A stretch of 58,616 bases of DNA from an uncultured Eggerthellaceae bacterium (lineage in GTDB: Bacteria > Actinomycetota > Coriobacteriia > Coriobacteriales > Eggerthellaceae): NCBI GenBank assembly GCA_937892845.1, contig CALBGP010000002.1:1-58616 (forward strand). The letters run 5' to 3'. A program made the position numbers and the translations under genes. Positions 25,233 through 33,022 of the stretch are shown one piece after another. Position 1 is the stretch's first letter, and each line of letters starts with the position of its first letter. The notes beneath the pieces were generated by a model. The model was not told where the DNA came from and ran no database searches. It saw nothing but the letters and a program-made list of their open reading frames with translations.

Positions 25233-26088
25233 GAAGACCTCGCGCAACGGAGCGGTGCTGTTCGCCATAGTCCTGTTCGCCGTGGTGTTCTTCGGCACGT
25301 GCGCGGTTTGGATGGCTGTGGCGGGTACGGTGACGGCTGCTACCATCGTGGTGGCGTTGCTCTTGTCGTGGCTTGCAACCTCCTCGGTGCACATCGTGCT
25401 CGAATGGGAGAAGGCCGTGGTCATGCGATTGGGGCGCTTCAACCGCGTGGCAGGGCCCGGCGTCGTGTTCACCTGGCCCATCATAGAGTTCTACACCATC
25501 CGCATCGATCAGCGCGTGATTGCCACGTACTTCGGTGCCGAAGAGACGTTGACCAGCGATCTTGTTCCGGTGAACGTGGATGCCGTCGTATTCTGGATGG
25601 TGTTTTCGGCGGAAAAAGCCGCCACCGAGGTGGAAGATTACGCGGCCGCTGTCTCTTGGGTTGCCCAGACCACCATGCGCAAAGCCATAGGCCGGGCCTC
25701 CATGGCGGAGGTTGCCACGCGTCGCGAGCAGCTTGACGCTGAGCTTGAGCATGAGCTCGAGGAGAAGCTTTCGCCCTGGGGCATTGACGTCATCGATGTT
25801 GAGATCAGAGACATCGTCATTCCCAAGGAGCTGCAGGAGTCCATGGCCGTGGGTGCCATCGCCGAGCGCGAGAAGGATGCCCGCATGACCTTGGCCGAAG
25901 TGGAGCGCGATATCTCCGAGATGCTCAAAGACGCTTCGGAGGTCTACGACGGTGACAAGGATGCCATGCGCCTGCGTACCATGCACCTTGCCTACGAAAG
26001 CGTGAAGAAGACCGGCGGCACGCTTGTCCTGCCCAGCGCCTTCAGCGAGGGCTTCGTGGATCCTGAGAGTGCCGCACCGGGCAAGTGA
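25135..26088 (+). CDS. Slipin (SPFH/stomatin family membrane protein)
   Basis: 317-residue SPFH protein. Membrane region at about 40-85 with two hydrophobic stretches (AVLFAIVLFAVVFFG and ATIVVALLLSWLA), then the slipin core EKAVVMRLGRFNRVAGPG, the PVNVDAVVFW block and the C-terminal coiled coil with VPKEL-like IVIPKELQESMA. Slipins organise membrane microdomains; unlike many it has no NfeD partner here. CGAGGAGC precedes the ATG at 25135, which lies within the 3' end of the GntR gene. The open frame upstream is a shadow. Confidence 0.88.
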   Translation: MSARKNSKVSQDAYSNSRAHRISGNVQLETGRRKTSRNGAVLFAIVLFAVVFFGTCAVWMAVAGTVTAATIVVALLLSWLATSSVHIVLEWEKAVVMRLGRFNRVAGPGVVFTWPIIEFYTIRIDQRVIATYFGAEETLTSDLVPVNVDAVVFWMVFSAEKAATEVEDYAAAVSWVAQTTMRKAIGRASMAEVATRREQLDAELEHELEEKLSPWGIDVIDVEIRDIVIPKELQESMAVGAIAEREKDARMTLAEVERDISEMLKDASEVYDGDKDAMRLRTMHLAYESVKKTGGTLVLPSAFSEGFVDPESAAPGK

Positions 26089-26105
26089 ACCGGCTCGGTG
26101 TGCCC

Positions 26106-26134
26106 TTGACAGCGCTGTAGCGGGAATCTATTCT
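26106..26134 (+). promoter_or_regulatory. Promoter of the Fur-family gene
   Basis: A consensus -35 TTGACA (26106-26111), a 17-base spacer and -10 TATTCT (26129-26134). Transcription would start at about 26141-26143, on the ATG, implying a leaderless mRNA. TTATTGATAATGAATA around the start is close to a Fur box, so autoregulation is likely. Confidence 0.65.
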
Positions 26135-26142
26135 TATTGATA

Positions 26143-26532
26143 ATGAATACTGCTAAGAGAAATACCGTTCAAAGGGCACTCGTACTCGATGCCGTGCGCA
26201 GCCTGCATTGCCATCCCACATCGGCGGAGGTCTATGAGCAGGTGCGCACGCTTCATCCGTCCATCTCGCGCGCCACGGTGTACCGCAATTTGGCGGTGCT
26301 TGCGGAGTCGGGCGACATCGCGCACATTGAGATGCCCGGTGCCGCCGATCGCTATGACTTCCGTCTTGACGTTCACTCGCATGCCGTCTGCGAATGCTGC
26401 GGGCGCGTCTTCGATGTGGAGCTTGTCGAAGGCTCCACGGCCATTGACCTGGTTTCCGATTCGCACGGCTTCGAAATAGGGTCGCATTCCCTGGTGTTTT
26501 CCGGCGTGTGCGCCGAATGTCGCGTCCGCTGA
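26143..26532 (+). CDS. Fur family metal-responsive regulator (PerR-like)
   Basis: 129-residue regulator. The N-terminal winged helix has HPTSAEVYEQVRTLHPSISRATVYRNL, the Fur/PerR recognition region; the C-terminal dimerisation domain has DVHSHAVCECCGRVFDV and the second CxxC, CAEC, which form the structural zinc site. The regulatory-site set, with HSHAVC and the DRYDFRLDVH segment, fits PerR at least as well as Fur. I prefer ATG 26143 over the TTG at 26137 because the promoter places the transcript start there. Nothing upstream resembles a Shine-Dalgarno sequence. It is convergent with the MFS gene (7-base gap). Confidence 0.9.
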   Translation: MNTAKRNTVQRALVLDAVRSLHCHPTSAEVYEQVRTLHPSISRATVYRNLAVLAESGDIAHIEMPGAADRYDFRLDVHSHAVCECCGRVFDVELVEGSTAIDLVSDSHGFEIGSHSLVFSGVCAECRVR

Positions 26533-26539
26533 CGTCTCC

Positions 26540-27799
26540 CTACAATTCCTCATCCAGACGACGCATGCGCGGGGTTGCGATGGCCCAGATGGTCACGCCT
26601 GCCCAGATTGCCATCAGCACATATGAGGTGATTTGCGTGCCCATGGTTTCCACCATGATTGAGCTGGCGAACACGGCGGCCGGCGCGGTCAGCATGGAAA
26701 GCGAGTTCTGGGTGCCCAGCGCCTTGCCGCGTTTCTCGTCTGGGATGCGGTGCAGCATGATGTAGCCGAGCAGGGCGGATACGGGGCCGGCGGACACGCC
26801 GAATACGAAGCCGCCTGCGAGCATGGCCGCTGCGGGAGGCAGAAGACCCATGATGATCAGGCCTGCGAGCATGCCCAGAAGGGAAATCACGTACCAGGTG
26901 CGCTTGTGCAGCTTGCGGGTGAAGGCGGTGTAGAGCATGGATCCCGCGAACATTCCGCCGGACATGACCGAGAGCATGACGCCGAGCATGGCGGGCTGGG
27001 CGGTTTCGGTGAAGTGCACGGGCAGGACCAGGCCCTGGTATCCGCCGATGACGATGTAGAGGCCGAAGAGCATGGAGACGGTGGCGCACAAGATCCTATC
27101 TTCGGCGAACAGCGCGTGCAGGCCTTCGCGCAGGGAGTTCTTGGCGGCGATGCAGGTTGCCTTGAATCCGGTTGCGGGCTTTTCGGCATGCTCGCCTGCG
27201 TCCAAAGCCAGGCCGGGAGTGCCCACCTTGCGCGGGATTCCGCAGGTCACAAGCGCAGCAAGAAGCGACATGGCGCTGGTGAGCCACAGGGCGGAGGTTC
27301 CGCCGACCAAGGCCACGAAACCGGCGGCCACGGCGGGGCCGATGATGGTCACGATGGATTCGAGCGACTGGCTCAGCCCCATGTAGCGCTGCAGGTCCAC
27401 GTCGTCGTAATCGGTGACGCTGGCGATCAGAGTGTCGCGTGCGGTCATGCCAGGGATGTCGCCGATCGATCCGATGATGCCCATCAGGACGAACCAGCCG
27501 AAGTTCAGGCCCACGGTCATGTCGATGATGGGGAGTGCGGCAATGGATGCGGCGGAGATGATATCGGAGATGATGGAAATGTCGCGGCGGTTGAAGCGGT
27601 CAAGCAGCGCACCGCCCAAAACGCCGATGATCATCTGGGGCACGGCGCAGATGATGGCCAGCAAGCCCGCTGCGAATGCATCGCCTGTCGTTGCGAGCAG
27701 GATCAGCGGCAAGATGACGCCTGCCACCGAGTTGCCGAGCAGTGAAATCGCGCTTGACACCATGAAGCACATGGTTGCGCGTTTCTTGAGTATGTTCAT
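26540..27799 (-). CDS. MFS efflux transporter
   Basis: 419-residue major facilitator with about twelve hydrophobic segments. The N-terminal half has the loop 2-3 motif GGALLDRFNRRDISI, a form of the MFS signature GxLaDRxgRr; a charged central loop (residues about 190-215) divides the halves. By pattern it belongs to the enterobactin/macrolide-efflux-like group. It lies downstream of a MerR-family gene on the same strand and has its own 19-bp-spaced promoter (27869-27899). The export of a drug or toxic compound sensed by that regulator is inferred. Confidence 0.85.
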   Translation of the reverse strand: MNILKKRATMCFMVSSAISLLGNSVAGVILPLILLATTGDAFAAGLLAIICAVPQMIIGVLGGALLDRFNRRDISIISDIISAASIAALPIIDMTVGLNFGWFVLMGIIGSIGDIPGMTARDTLIASVTDYDDVDLQRYMGLSQSLESIVTIIGPAVAAGFVALVGGTSALWLTSAMSLLAALVTCGIPRKVGTPGLALDAGEHAEKPATGFKATCIAAKNSLREGLHALFAEDRILCATVSMLFGLYIVIGGYQGLVLPVHFTETAQPAMLGVMLSVMSGGMFAGSMLYTAFTRKLHKRTWYVISLLGMLAGLIIMGLLPPAAAMLAGGFVFGVSAGPVSALLGYIMLHRIPDEKRGKALGTQNSLSMLTAPAAVFASSIMVETMGTQITSYVLMAIWAGVTIWAIATPRMRRLDEEL

Positions 27800-27868
27800 G
27801 CGGTTCCCTTCGACTTACAACCGTTTCAAGCTGCCTTGCATGGCAGCCGTTCCTGTTTGCAGTCAGGG

Positions 27869-27899
27869 AGTAAAAACTATGACGTAAGGTCGGAGTCAA
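27869..27899 (-). promoter_or_regulatory. MerR-type promoter of the MFS gene
   Basis: On the minus strand: -35 TTGACT (27894-27899), a 19-base spacer containing the dyad ACCTTACGTCATAGT, -10 TTTACT (27869-27874). A 19-base spacer is the classic target of MerR activators, which untwist the DNA to align the boxes. The -35 lies within the last codons of the merR-type gene. Confidence 0.7.
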
Positions 27900-28746
27900 G
27901 GGATGAGTTGGAATTCTTCGGAGTCGTCACCGTTTCGTCACCGAAGAGGCCTTTGATGTAGTCGACCACCGCAGAATCTATCCTGTCTATGAGTTCCACC
28001 TGCTCAGGGGAGTGCTTCTCCCGATCGTATGTATCAAGCAGGTTTTCGGCCAGCTCATCATCGGATTCTGCCGCCGATACCAGGTCGAGCTCCAAGATGA
28101 TGGGGCAGAACAGCGCCATGGCGTCGTCTATGATGGCTTGCTTGAACTCCTCGTCGGCATCGGCGGGAAGCGTCAGTATGCGGCGGTTGATGTCTGCATA
28201 TGCGCCCACCAGATCTTTGTCCATGAGGATGTTCTGGAAGTCTTCGAGAAGGGACATGCTTGATGGCGAAAGCAGGCTTTCGCTTAAAGCCAGCGCCTCT
28301 TTTTCGAACCGGACAAGTTCCGGGCGGGGTTCGTTGGCGGAGTAGGCCGCCAAAAAACGCGCATGGGCGGGAGAGACGTCGGGGGTGGAACCTTCTGCTT
28401 TGAGCTGCGCGATGACGCGGCGCTGCTCCTGGAGATCCGCGATGCGGCGCTTAAGTTCCTGGTCCAGCTCGTCAAGCACTTCCTGCACGGTCTGTGCGGC
28501 GTTTTGCCCGGATGGATCGGCGCTGCGCTGGGCGTCTTCAGCATCGAGCATGGCCTTGATTCGTTCCAGGGAAAATCCCAGGGAGGTGAGGTTTTTGATG
28601 CGCATCAGCCTGGCCGCGTCGCCCACGTAGTACTCGCGGTATCCGTTGTCTTTCCTGGGCGGTTCGGGCAGAAGGCCCAGCTTGTGGTAATGCCGAAGCG
28701 TGCGGACGGTGACGCCCGCCATTGCGGCAAGTTCGCTCGAGCGCAT
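27877..28746 (-). CDS. MerR family transcriptional regulator
   Basis: 289-residue regulator. N-terminal MerR helix-turn-helix RSSELAAMAGVTVRTLRHYH at 2-21, wing KDNGYREY, and a long helical linker with LDELDQELKRRIADLQEQR as the dimerising coiled coil. The C-terminal ~150 residues are helical with no family I can name, sharing the position of the TipAS drug-binding domain. I chose ATG 28746, preceded by GAGGGGG; the open frame continues upstream without a site. It probably activates the MFS gene downstream through the 27869 promoter. Confidence 0.86.
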   Translation of the reverse strand: MRSSELAAMAGVTVRTLRHYHKLGLLPEPPRKDNGYREYYVGDAARLMRIKNLTSLGFSLERIKAMLDAEDAQRSADPSGQNAAQTVQEVLDELDQELKRRIADLQEQRRVIAQLKAEGSTPDVSPAHARFLAAYSANEPRPELVRFEKEALALSESLLSPSSMSLLEDFQNILMDKDLVGAYADINRRILTLPADADEEFKQAIIDDAMALFCPIILELDLVSAAESDDELAENLLDTYDREKHSPEQVELIDRIDSAVVDYIKGLFGDETVTTPKNSNSSLDSDLTS

Positions 28747-28843
28747 GGGAGCCCCCTCTGGTCGGGATGCAGACGCAGCCGGCGGATTGCCGGCATCGGA
28801 TAGGGTACCATGGAGGGCGAATGCCCGCTGCGATGATGGGAGG

Positions 28844-29359
28844 ATGATGGCGCAGGATTCGGCATGGAGGATGGCGCAGGTTGAGCCGCAGGGATTCGGT
28901 CCCGAGCCTGGATCGGACCCGAGTCTGCCGCCGCTGGCCATCAGTGCTTGCCTAGCGGGTGAGAACTGCACCTACAAGGCGGGCAACCACCGGCTCGATT
29001 GCCTTGATGAGCTGCGGAAACGCTATAGGTTGGTGCTGGTTTGCCCGGAAACGCAGGGATGCCTTGGCGCCCCGCGCCCACCTGCCGAGATCCGCGATGG
29101 CAAGGTGTATCTCCAAACAGGTGAGGATGTATCCGACCAATTCGCCCTGGGCGCGAGCCGTGCGGCTTCCATGGCCGTCATGCATGGCTGCAAAACGGCC
29201 CTGCTCAAAGAGAAAAGTCCCTCGTGCGGTTTCGGCAGGGTCTACGATGGCACGTTTTCCGGGGTGCTGGTTGACGGCGACGGGTGGGGCGCTGCCAGGC
29301 TTGCCCAAGCGGGGGTGCGCATCGTGGGGGACACGCATGCGCGCGAGCTGCTTGACTGA
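28844..29359 (+). CDS. DUF523 family protein
   Basis: About 171-residue protein of the DUF523 family (COG1683). Family blocks are intact: ISACLAGENCTYKAGNH with the two Cys, VCPETQGCLGAPRPPAEI, and ALLKEKSPSCGFGRVYDG near the C-terminus. The conserved Cys and the SPSCG motif suggest a metal or cluster site; the function is unknown. The N-terminus has an unconserved 30-residue lead-in, and the start (28844, 28847 or 28871) is uncertain; GGGAGG lies directly before the first two. It is divergent from the MerR-family gene with 97 bases between. Confidence 0.85.
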   Translation: MMAQDSAWRMAQVEPQGFGPEPGSDPSLPPLAISACLAGENCTYKAGNHRLDCLDELRKRYRLVLVCPETQGCLGAPRPPAEIRDGKVYLQTGEDVSDQFALGASRAASMAVMHGCKTALLKEKSPSCGFGRVYDGTFSGVLVDGDGWGAARLAQAGVRIVGDTHARELLD

Positions 29360-29445
29360 GCAGGCGGACGGCCGCCTGCCGTATGGAAGCCCCGTGGGCA
29401 ATCGGTGAACGGGGCGGTCTGATTCGGCAGCCGCGTGCGGCTGTG

Positions 29446-29454
29446 TGGTAAGAT
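29446..29454 (+). promoter_or_regulatory. Extended -10 promoter of rpsA
   Basis: TGGTAAGAT, a TGn-extended -10 with no clear -35, gives a transcript start near 29461 and a 5' untranslated region of about 120 bases before the S1 start. That leader contains GCGCTTCGGCGC (29488-29499), a short hairpin. Confidence 0.5.
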
Positions 29455-29582
29455 ACGAAGGCTTGTTGGCAAAGGCCGGCAAGTACGCGCTTCGGCGCGG
29501 AAGCATCTATAGGCCCCCGAGACATGTTGTTTTTTCTATCCACCATGACGAAGGGTCCCCGTATTTTTGAAAGGGGTCCGTT

Positions 29583-30797
29583 TTGACCGAAATCAAAAAC
29601 ACGTCCGTCATCGATTTCGAAGACATCTCCGACGAGATGATGAATCAGATGATCGATGGCACCCTGACCGACTTCGACGAAGGCGATCTGGTCAAGGGCA
29701 CTGTCGTGAAGATCGAGCATGATGAGGTTCTGCTCGACATCGGATTCAAGAGCGAAGGCGTCATCCCTGCCCGCGAGCTCACCATCCGCAAGGACTGCGA
29801 TCCCTCCGAGGTTGTCGACCTCGGCGATGAGATCGAGGCTCTGGTTCTCCAGAAGGAGGACAAGGACGGCCGTCTGATCCTGTCCAAGAAGCGCGCTGAG
29901 TACGAGCGTGCCTGGATTCAGGTTGAGGACAAGTTCAAGGCCGGCGAAGTTGTCACCGGTGAAGTCATCGAGGTTGTCAAGGGCGGCCTGATCCTGGACA
30001 TCGGCCTGCGCGGCTTCCTGCCTGCTTCGCTCGTCGACCTTCGTCGCGTGAAGGATCTGGACATGTACCTGGGCACCGAAATCGAAGCCCGCGTCATCGA
30101 GATGGATCGCAACCGCAACAACGTCGTGCTTTCCCGCCGCGTGCTGCTTGAGGAAGGCCGCAAGAACGAGCGCGCTGAGATCCTGTCCAAGCTTACCAAG
30201 GGCATGCGTCTCAAGGGCACCGTTTCCTCCATCGTCGACTTCGGCGCATTCGTCGACCTCGGCGGCATCGACGGTCTGGTGCACATCTCCGAGCTGTCCT
30301 GGAACCATGTCAACCATCCCTCTGAGGTCGTCAAGGTCGGTGACGAGGTCGAGGTTGAGGTTCTGGATGTCGACCTGCAGCGTGAGCGCATCTCCCTGGG
30401 TCTCAAGCAGACCACCGAGGATCCCTGGCTGAAGCTCGTCGAGTCCTACCCCGTGGGCTCCATCGTTGACGGCAAGGTCACCAAGACCGTTCCCTTCGGC
30501 GCATTCGTCGAGCTGGGCGCTTCCGTTGAGGGTCTGGTGCACATCTCCGAGATGGCTGCCAAGCACATCGACACCCCTGCTCAGGTTGTGAAGGTGGGCG
30601 ACGCCGTCAAGGTGAAGGTCATGGAGATCAACCCCGATCGTCGTCGCATCTCCCTGTCCATGAAGGCTGCCGCTGAGGAGCTGGGCTTCGAGATCGAAAT
30701 CGACGAGACCGTTCAGGCTGAGCCCCGTCCTGCCAAGAAGAAGGCTGAGAAGCCTGCCGCTGAAGAAGCCGCTGCCACCGAGGCTGCTGCTGAATAA
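29583..30797 (+). CDS. rpsA: 30S ribosomal protein S1
   Basis: 404-residue protein with four S1 RNA-binding repeats at about 38-105, 122-188, 208-276 and 295-363; each has the GxVxxIxxFGAFVxLG core (GLVHISEL in repeats 3 and 4). This is the four-repeat actinobacterial form, not the six-repeat E. coli form. The acidic Ala-rich tail AAAEELGFE... is typical. The start is TTG 29583, nine bases after GAAAGGGG; no in-frame ATG/GTG lies nearby. Codon choice is strongly biased to C-ending codons compared with its neighbours, as expected for high expression. Confidence 0.96.
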   Translation: MTEIKNTSVIDFEDISDEMMNQMIDGTLTDFDEGDLVKGTVVKIEHDEVLLDIGFKSEGVIPARELTIRKDCDPSEVVDLGDEIEALVLQKEDKDGRLILSKKRAEYERAWIQVEDKFKAGEVVTGEVIEVVKGGLILDIGLRGFLPASLVDLRRVKDLDMYLGTEIEARVIEMDRNRNNVVLSRRVLLEEGRKNERAEILSKLTKGMRLKGTVSSIVDFGAFVDLGGIDGLVHISELSWNHVNHPSEVVKVGDEVEVEVLDVDLQRERISLGLKQTTEDPWLKLVESYPVGSIVDGKVTKTVPFGAFVELGASVEGLVHISEMAAKHIDTPAQVVKVGDAVKVKVMEINPDRRRISLSMKAAAEELGFEIEIDETVQAEPRPAKKKAEKPAAEEAAATEAAAE

Positions 30798-30856
30798 GCA
30801 TCGCGCCATCGGTTCATGCGAGTGAGCCGTCGGCAAGAAATAACAACATGTTCTTA

Positions 30857-30888
30857 AAAGGGCCGTCCTTCGGGGCGGCCCTTTCTGC
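30857..30888 (+). terminator. Rho-independent terminator after rpsA
   Basis: A 12-pair stem AAAGGGCCGTCC/GGGCGGCCCTTT with a TTCG tetraloop (stem 30857-30884), followed by CTTTCTGC. The T-tract is part of the stem. Confidence 0.78.
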
Positions 30889-31059
30889 GGAATTGCACCT
30901 TGCGGGGCTTCGGAGATGAAAGGCCATTATAGTGCGCGGTGTGAACCCATGGGGCGATTGCGGGTCTCCGGGCGCGGATTGAGCGTTAGAATGGCTAAGG
31001 TTTCCGAAGAGCCCGCAAATCGTGCAACGGCTGCGGGCGTATCAGGTATGGATGGCATC

Positions 31060-32172
31060 ATGGAACATGGGATGAGCGAAGCCGCACCGGTGCAGCCGGC
31101 GTGCGGTCGCGTGGCGGTTGGCATGAGCGGCGGCGTGGATTCTTCCGTCGCTGCGGCGCTGCTTCTTGCCGCTGGATATGACGTTGTGGGTGTGACCTGC
31201 GTATTCGTCGATGATGAAGTTGCTTCGGCGGCTATTCGAGATGCTGGGGCGGTATGCAGGCATCTGGGCATCGAGCATCGCATCTGGGAATGCTGCGATC
31301 TGTTCGAAGGCTCGGTCATCCGTCCGTTCGTGGATGCGTACGGGGCCGGCCTGACCCCCAGCCCGTGCGTGACCTGCAATGCCGCCTGCAAGATCCCGTC
31401 GCTTTTGGCTGCAGCTGACAGCCTGGAGTGCAATCTGGTTGCAACGGGACACTATGCCCAGGTTGAGTGCGTAGCCGGGCGCTTCGCCATCAGACGCTCC
31501 TACACGGATAAGGACCAAAGCTACATGCTTGCCATGCTGACGCAGGAGCAGCTTTCGCGCGTTGTGTTCCCGTTGGGGGCGTTGGATAAGGCGAAAGTCC
31601 GGGAAATCGCCATTGAGCAGGGGCTTCCCGTTGCGCACAGGGCGGAAAGCCAGGACATCTGCTTCATAGCCGGAAGCCATGTGGATTTTCTTCTGGACCA
31701 TGGCGTGCAATGTCTCCCCGGCGATATCGTCGATGAACGCGGCGCGGTGCTCGGCAGGCATGAGGGTCTGGCCCGTTACACGCTCGGACAACGCAAAGGC
31801 ATAGGGATAGGCGGGGCTCCCGAGCCCTATTTCGCCATCGGCAAAGATCCTGTCGAAAACAGGCTGGTCGTGGGTCCCCTTTCAGCAACGCGGATCAAAG
31901 CGGCCGTGGTGTCGGGGCTGAATTGGCAGGCGGCTGACTCCGATTGCCTGATCGGGGAACCCAACGAGAACGACCCTTTGCACTGCACGGTGAAGCTGCG
32001 CTACCGTTCGCAGGCGGTGGGTTGTCGCATTGCTGCCGAGGGTTGCGGCGACTGTCTTCGTGCAGTCTTCGACGAACCTCAGCCCATCACGGCGCCTGGG
32101 CAGTTCGCGGTGTTCTACCGCGGGGATGCGGTGCTTGCAGGCGGCGTGATCGAAAGGGTGGTGAGCGCATGA
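31060..32172 (+). CDS. mnmA: tRNA-specific 2-thiouridylase MnmA
   Basis: Adds the 2-thio group to the wobble uridine of Lys, Glu and Gln tRNAs. PP-loop GMSGGVDSSVAAALL near the N-terminus, the nucleophile loop TPSPCVTCNAACK, the ATGHYAQ segment, and the second catalytic Cys in AESQDICFIAG; the C-terminal beta-barrel region is present. The nucleophile loop differs from the usual NPCxxCNxxIKF: the Phe is replaced and Lys-Ile is moved to KIPSLL. The start is uncertain (31048, 31060, 31072); the -10-like TAGAAT at 30987 argues against the upstream ATGs at 30916 and 30991. It overlaps coaE by 4 bases. Confidence 0.93.
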   Translation: MEHGMSEAAPVQPACGRVAVGMSGGVDSSVAAALLLAAGYDVVGVTCVFVDDEVASAAIRDAGAVCRHLGIEHRIWECCDLFEGSVIRPFVDAYGAGLTPSPCVTCNAACKIPSLLAAADSLECNLVATGHYAQVECVAGRFAIRRSYTDKDQSYMLAMLTQEQLSRVVFPLGALDKAKVREIAIEQGLPVAHRAESQDICFIAGSHVDFLLDHGVQCLPGDIVDERGAVLGRHEGLARYTLGQRKGIGIGGAPEPYFAIGKDPVENRLVVGPLSATRIKAAVVSGLNWQAADSDCLIGEPNENDPLHCTVKLRYRSQAVGCRIAAEGCGDCLRAVFDEPQPITAPGQFAVFYRGDAVLAGGVIERVVSA

Positions 32173-32768
32173 TCAGTGCGGCGTTGGTGGGGGGAATCGG
32201 ATCGGGCAAGTCCACGGTTCTGGCCATGTTCGGCGAATGCGGGTGCGCAACCGTCAGCCTGGATGCGTTGGGCCATGAGGTGCTGGCCATGGCGGAGACC
32301 AAGCGGGACCTTGCCGCCGCTTTCGGCCCGGATGTGCTGGACGAGGATGGCGCGGTGCTACGTCCCGTGCTTGCCGGCAGGGCTTTCGCGTCGCCCGAAG
32401 GCACGCAACGGCTGAATTCCATCACGCATCCGCGCATCGTGGCCCTTTTCGAAGAGCGTCGCCGCGAACTGTCCTTTGCTGCGGATGTGCTGGTTGTGGA
32501 AGTGACGGCTGGTGAAATAACGCGAGAGGCGATGCCGTGGGCGCAGGCCATCATCGCCGTATCCGCCCCTGCTGATCTGCGGTTGCAGAGGGCCTGCGCT
32601 CGCGGGCAGCAGCCAGACGATGTTCGCCGTCGCATGGAAGCCCAGCCATCCGATGCGCAGAGGGCCGCAGTGGCCGATTTCGTCATAGAGAATGCGGACG
32701 GCCTTGACTCTCTCCGGGCGCAGGTGGAAGGCGTGTGCGCCGCTTTGCGGAAACGTACGATGCTATAA
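32169..32768 (+). CDS. coaE: Dephospho-CoA kinase
   Basis: Final step of coenzyme A synthesis, phosphorylating dephospho-CoA. 199 residues. Walker A GGIGSGKSTVLAMF at 8-21, the family DALGHEVL in place of the usual DAD motif, and RMEAQPSDAQRAAVADFVIEN, a close relative of the R(M/I)xxQ...AxxVIxN lid and substrate block. It starts four bases before the mnmA stop. The promoter of the next operon overlaps its last codons. Confidence 0.93.
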   Translation: MISAALVGGIGSGKSTVLAMFGECGCATVSLDALGHEVLAMAETKRDLAAAFGPDVLDEDGAVLRPVLAGRAFASPEGTQRLNSITHPRIVALFEERRRELSFAADVLVVEVTAGEITREAMPWAQAIIAVSAPADLRLQRACARGQQPDDVRRRMEAQPSDAQRAAVADFVIENADGLDSLRAQVEGVCAALRKRTML

Positions 32769-32769
32769 T
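32761..32769 (+). promoter_or_regulatory. Extended -10 promoter of the corrinoid uptake operon
   Basis: TGCTATAAT is a perfect TGn-extended consensus -10, at the very end of coaE. The transcript would begin at about 32777 and give a leader of about 245 bases holding the riboswitch. Confidence 0.65.
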
Positions 32770-32854
32770 TCCAACCGCCATATATACATTGGTCATGATG
32801 GGCGTGCGTACGTGCGATGTCCGGTCGGGCTGCGGAAGATGCGGCTTGCGGACT

Positions 32855-32990
32855 CATGGTGCCTGTGCGCATGGGCTCGGTCGACATCCGGGCCGAAGGG
32901 GAATGGGGTGGAAATCCCCAGCTATGCCAGTAACCGTAAGCCGGTAGCCTCTGCACACCAGTGCGGCCGCCGTGCGAGTCGGAATGCCTT
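32855..32990 (+). ncRNA. Cobalamin riboswitch-like leader
   Basis: Conserved cobalamin-riboswitch strings occur in the correct order: GGTGCCTGTGCGC (32859-32871), GGGGAATGGGGTGGAAATCC (32899-32918; family GGGAAnnnGGTGnnAATCC), the variant AGCTATGCCAGTAACCGT (family GCnGnCCCGCnACTGT), CACCAGTGCGG, and the B12-box-like GCGAGTCGGAATGCC (32974-32988). CTTCC right after it can pair with the GGAAG at 33008-33012 that adjoins the ribosome binding site, suggesting translational control. The missing parts should be checked against the Rfam model. Confidence 0.82.
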
Positions 32991-33022
32991 CCTGTCAGAG
33001 GACCCTGGAAGAAAGGACTTGT

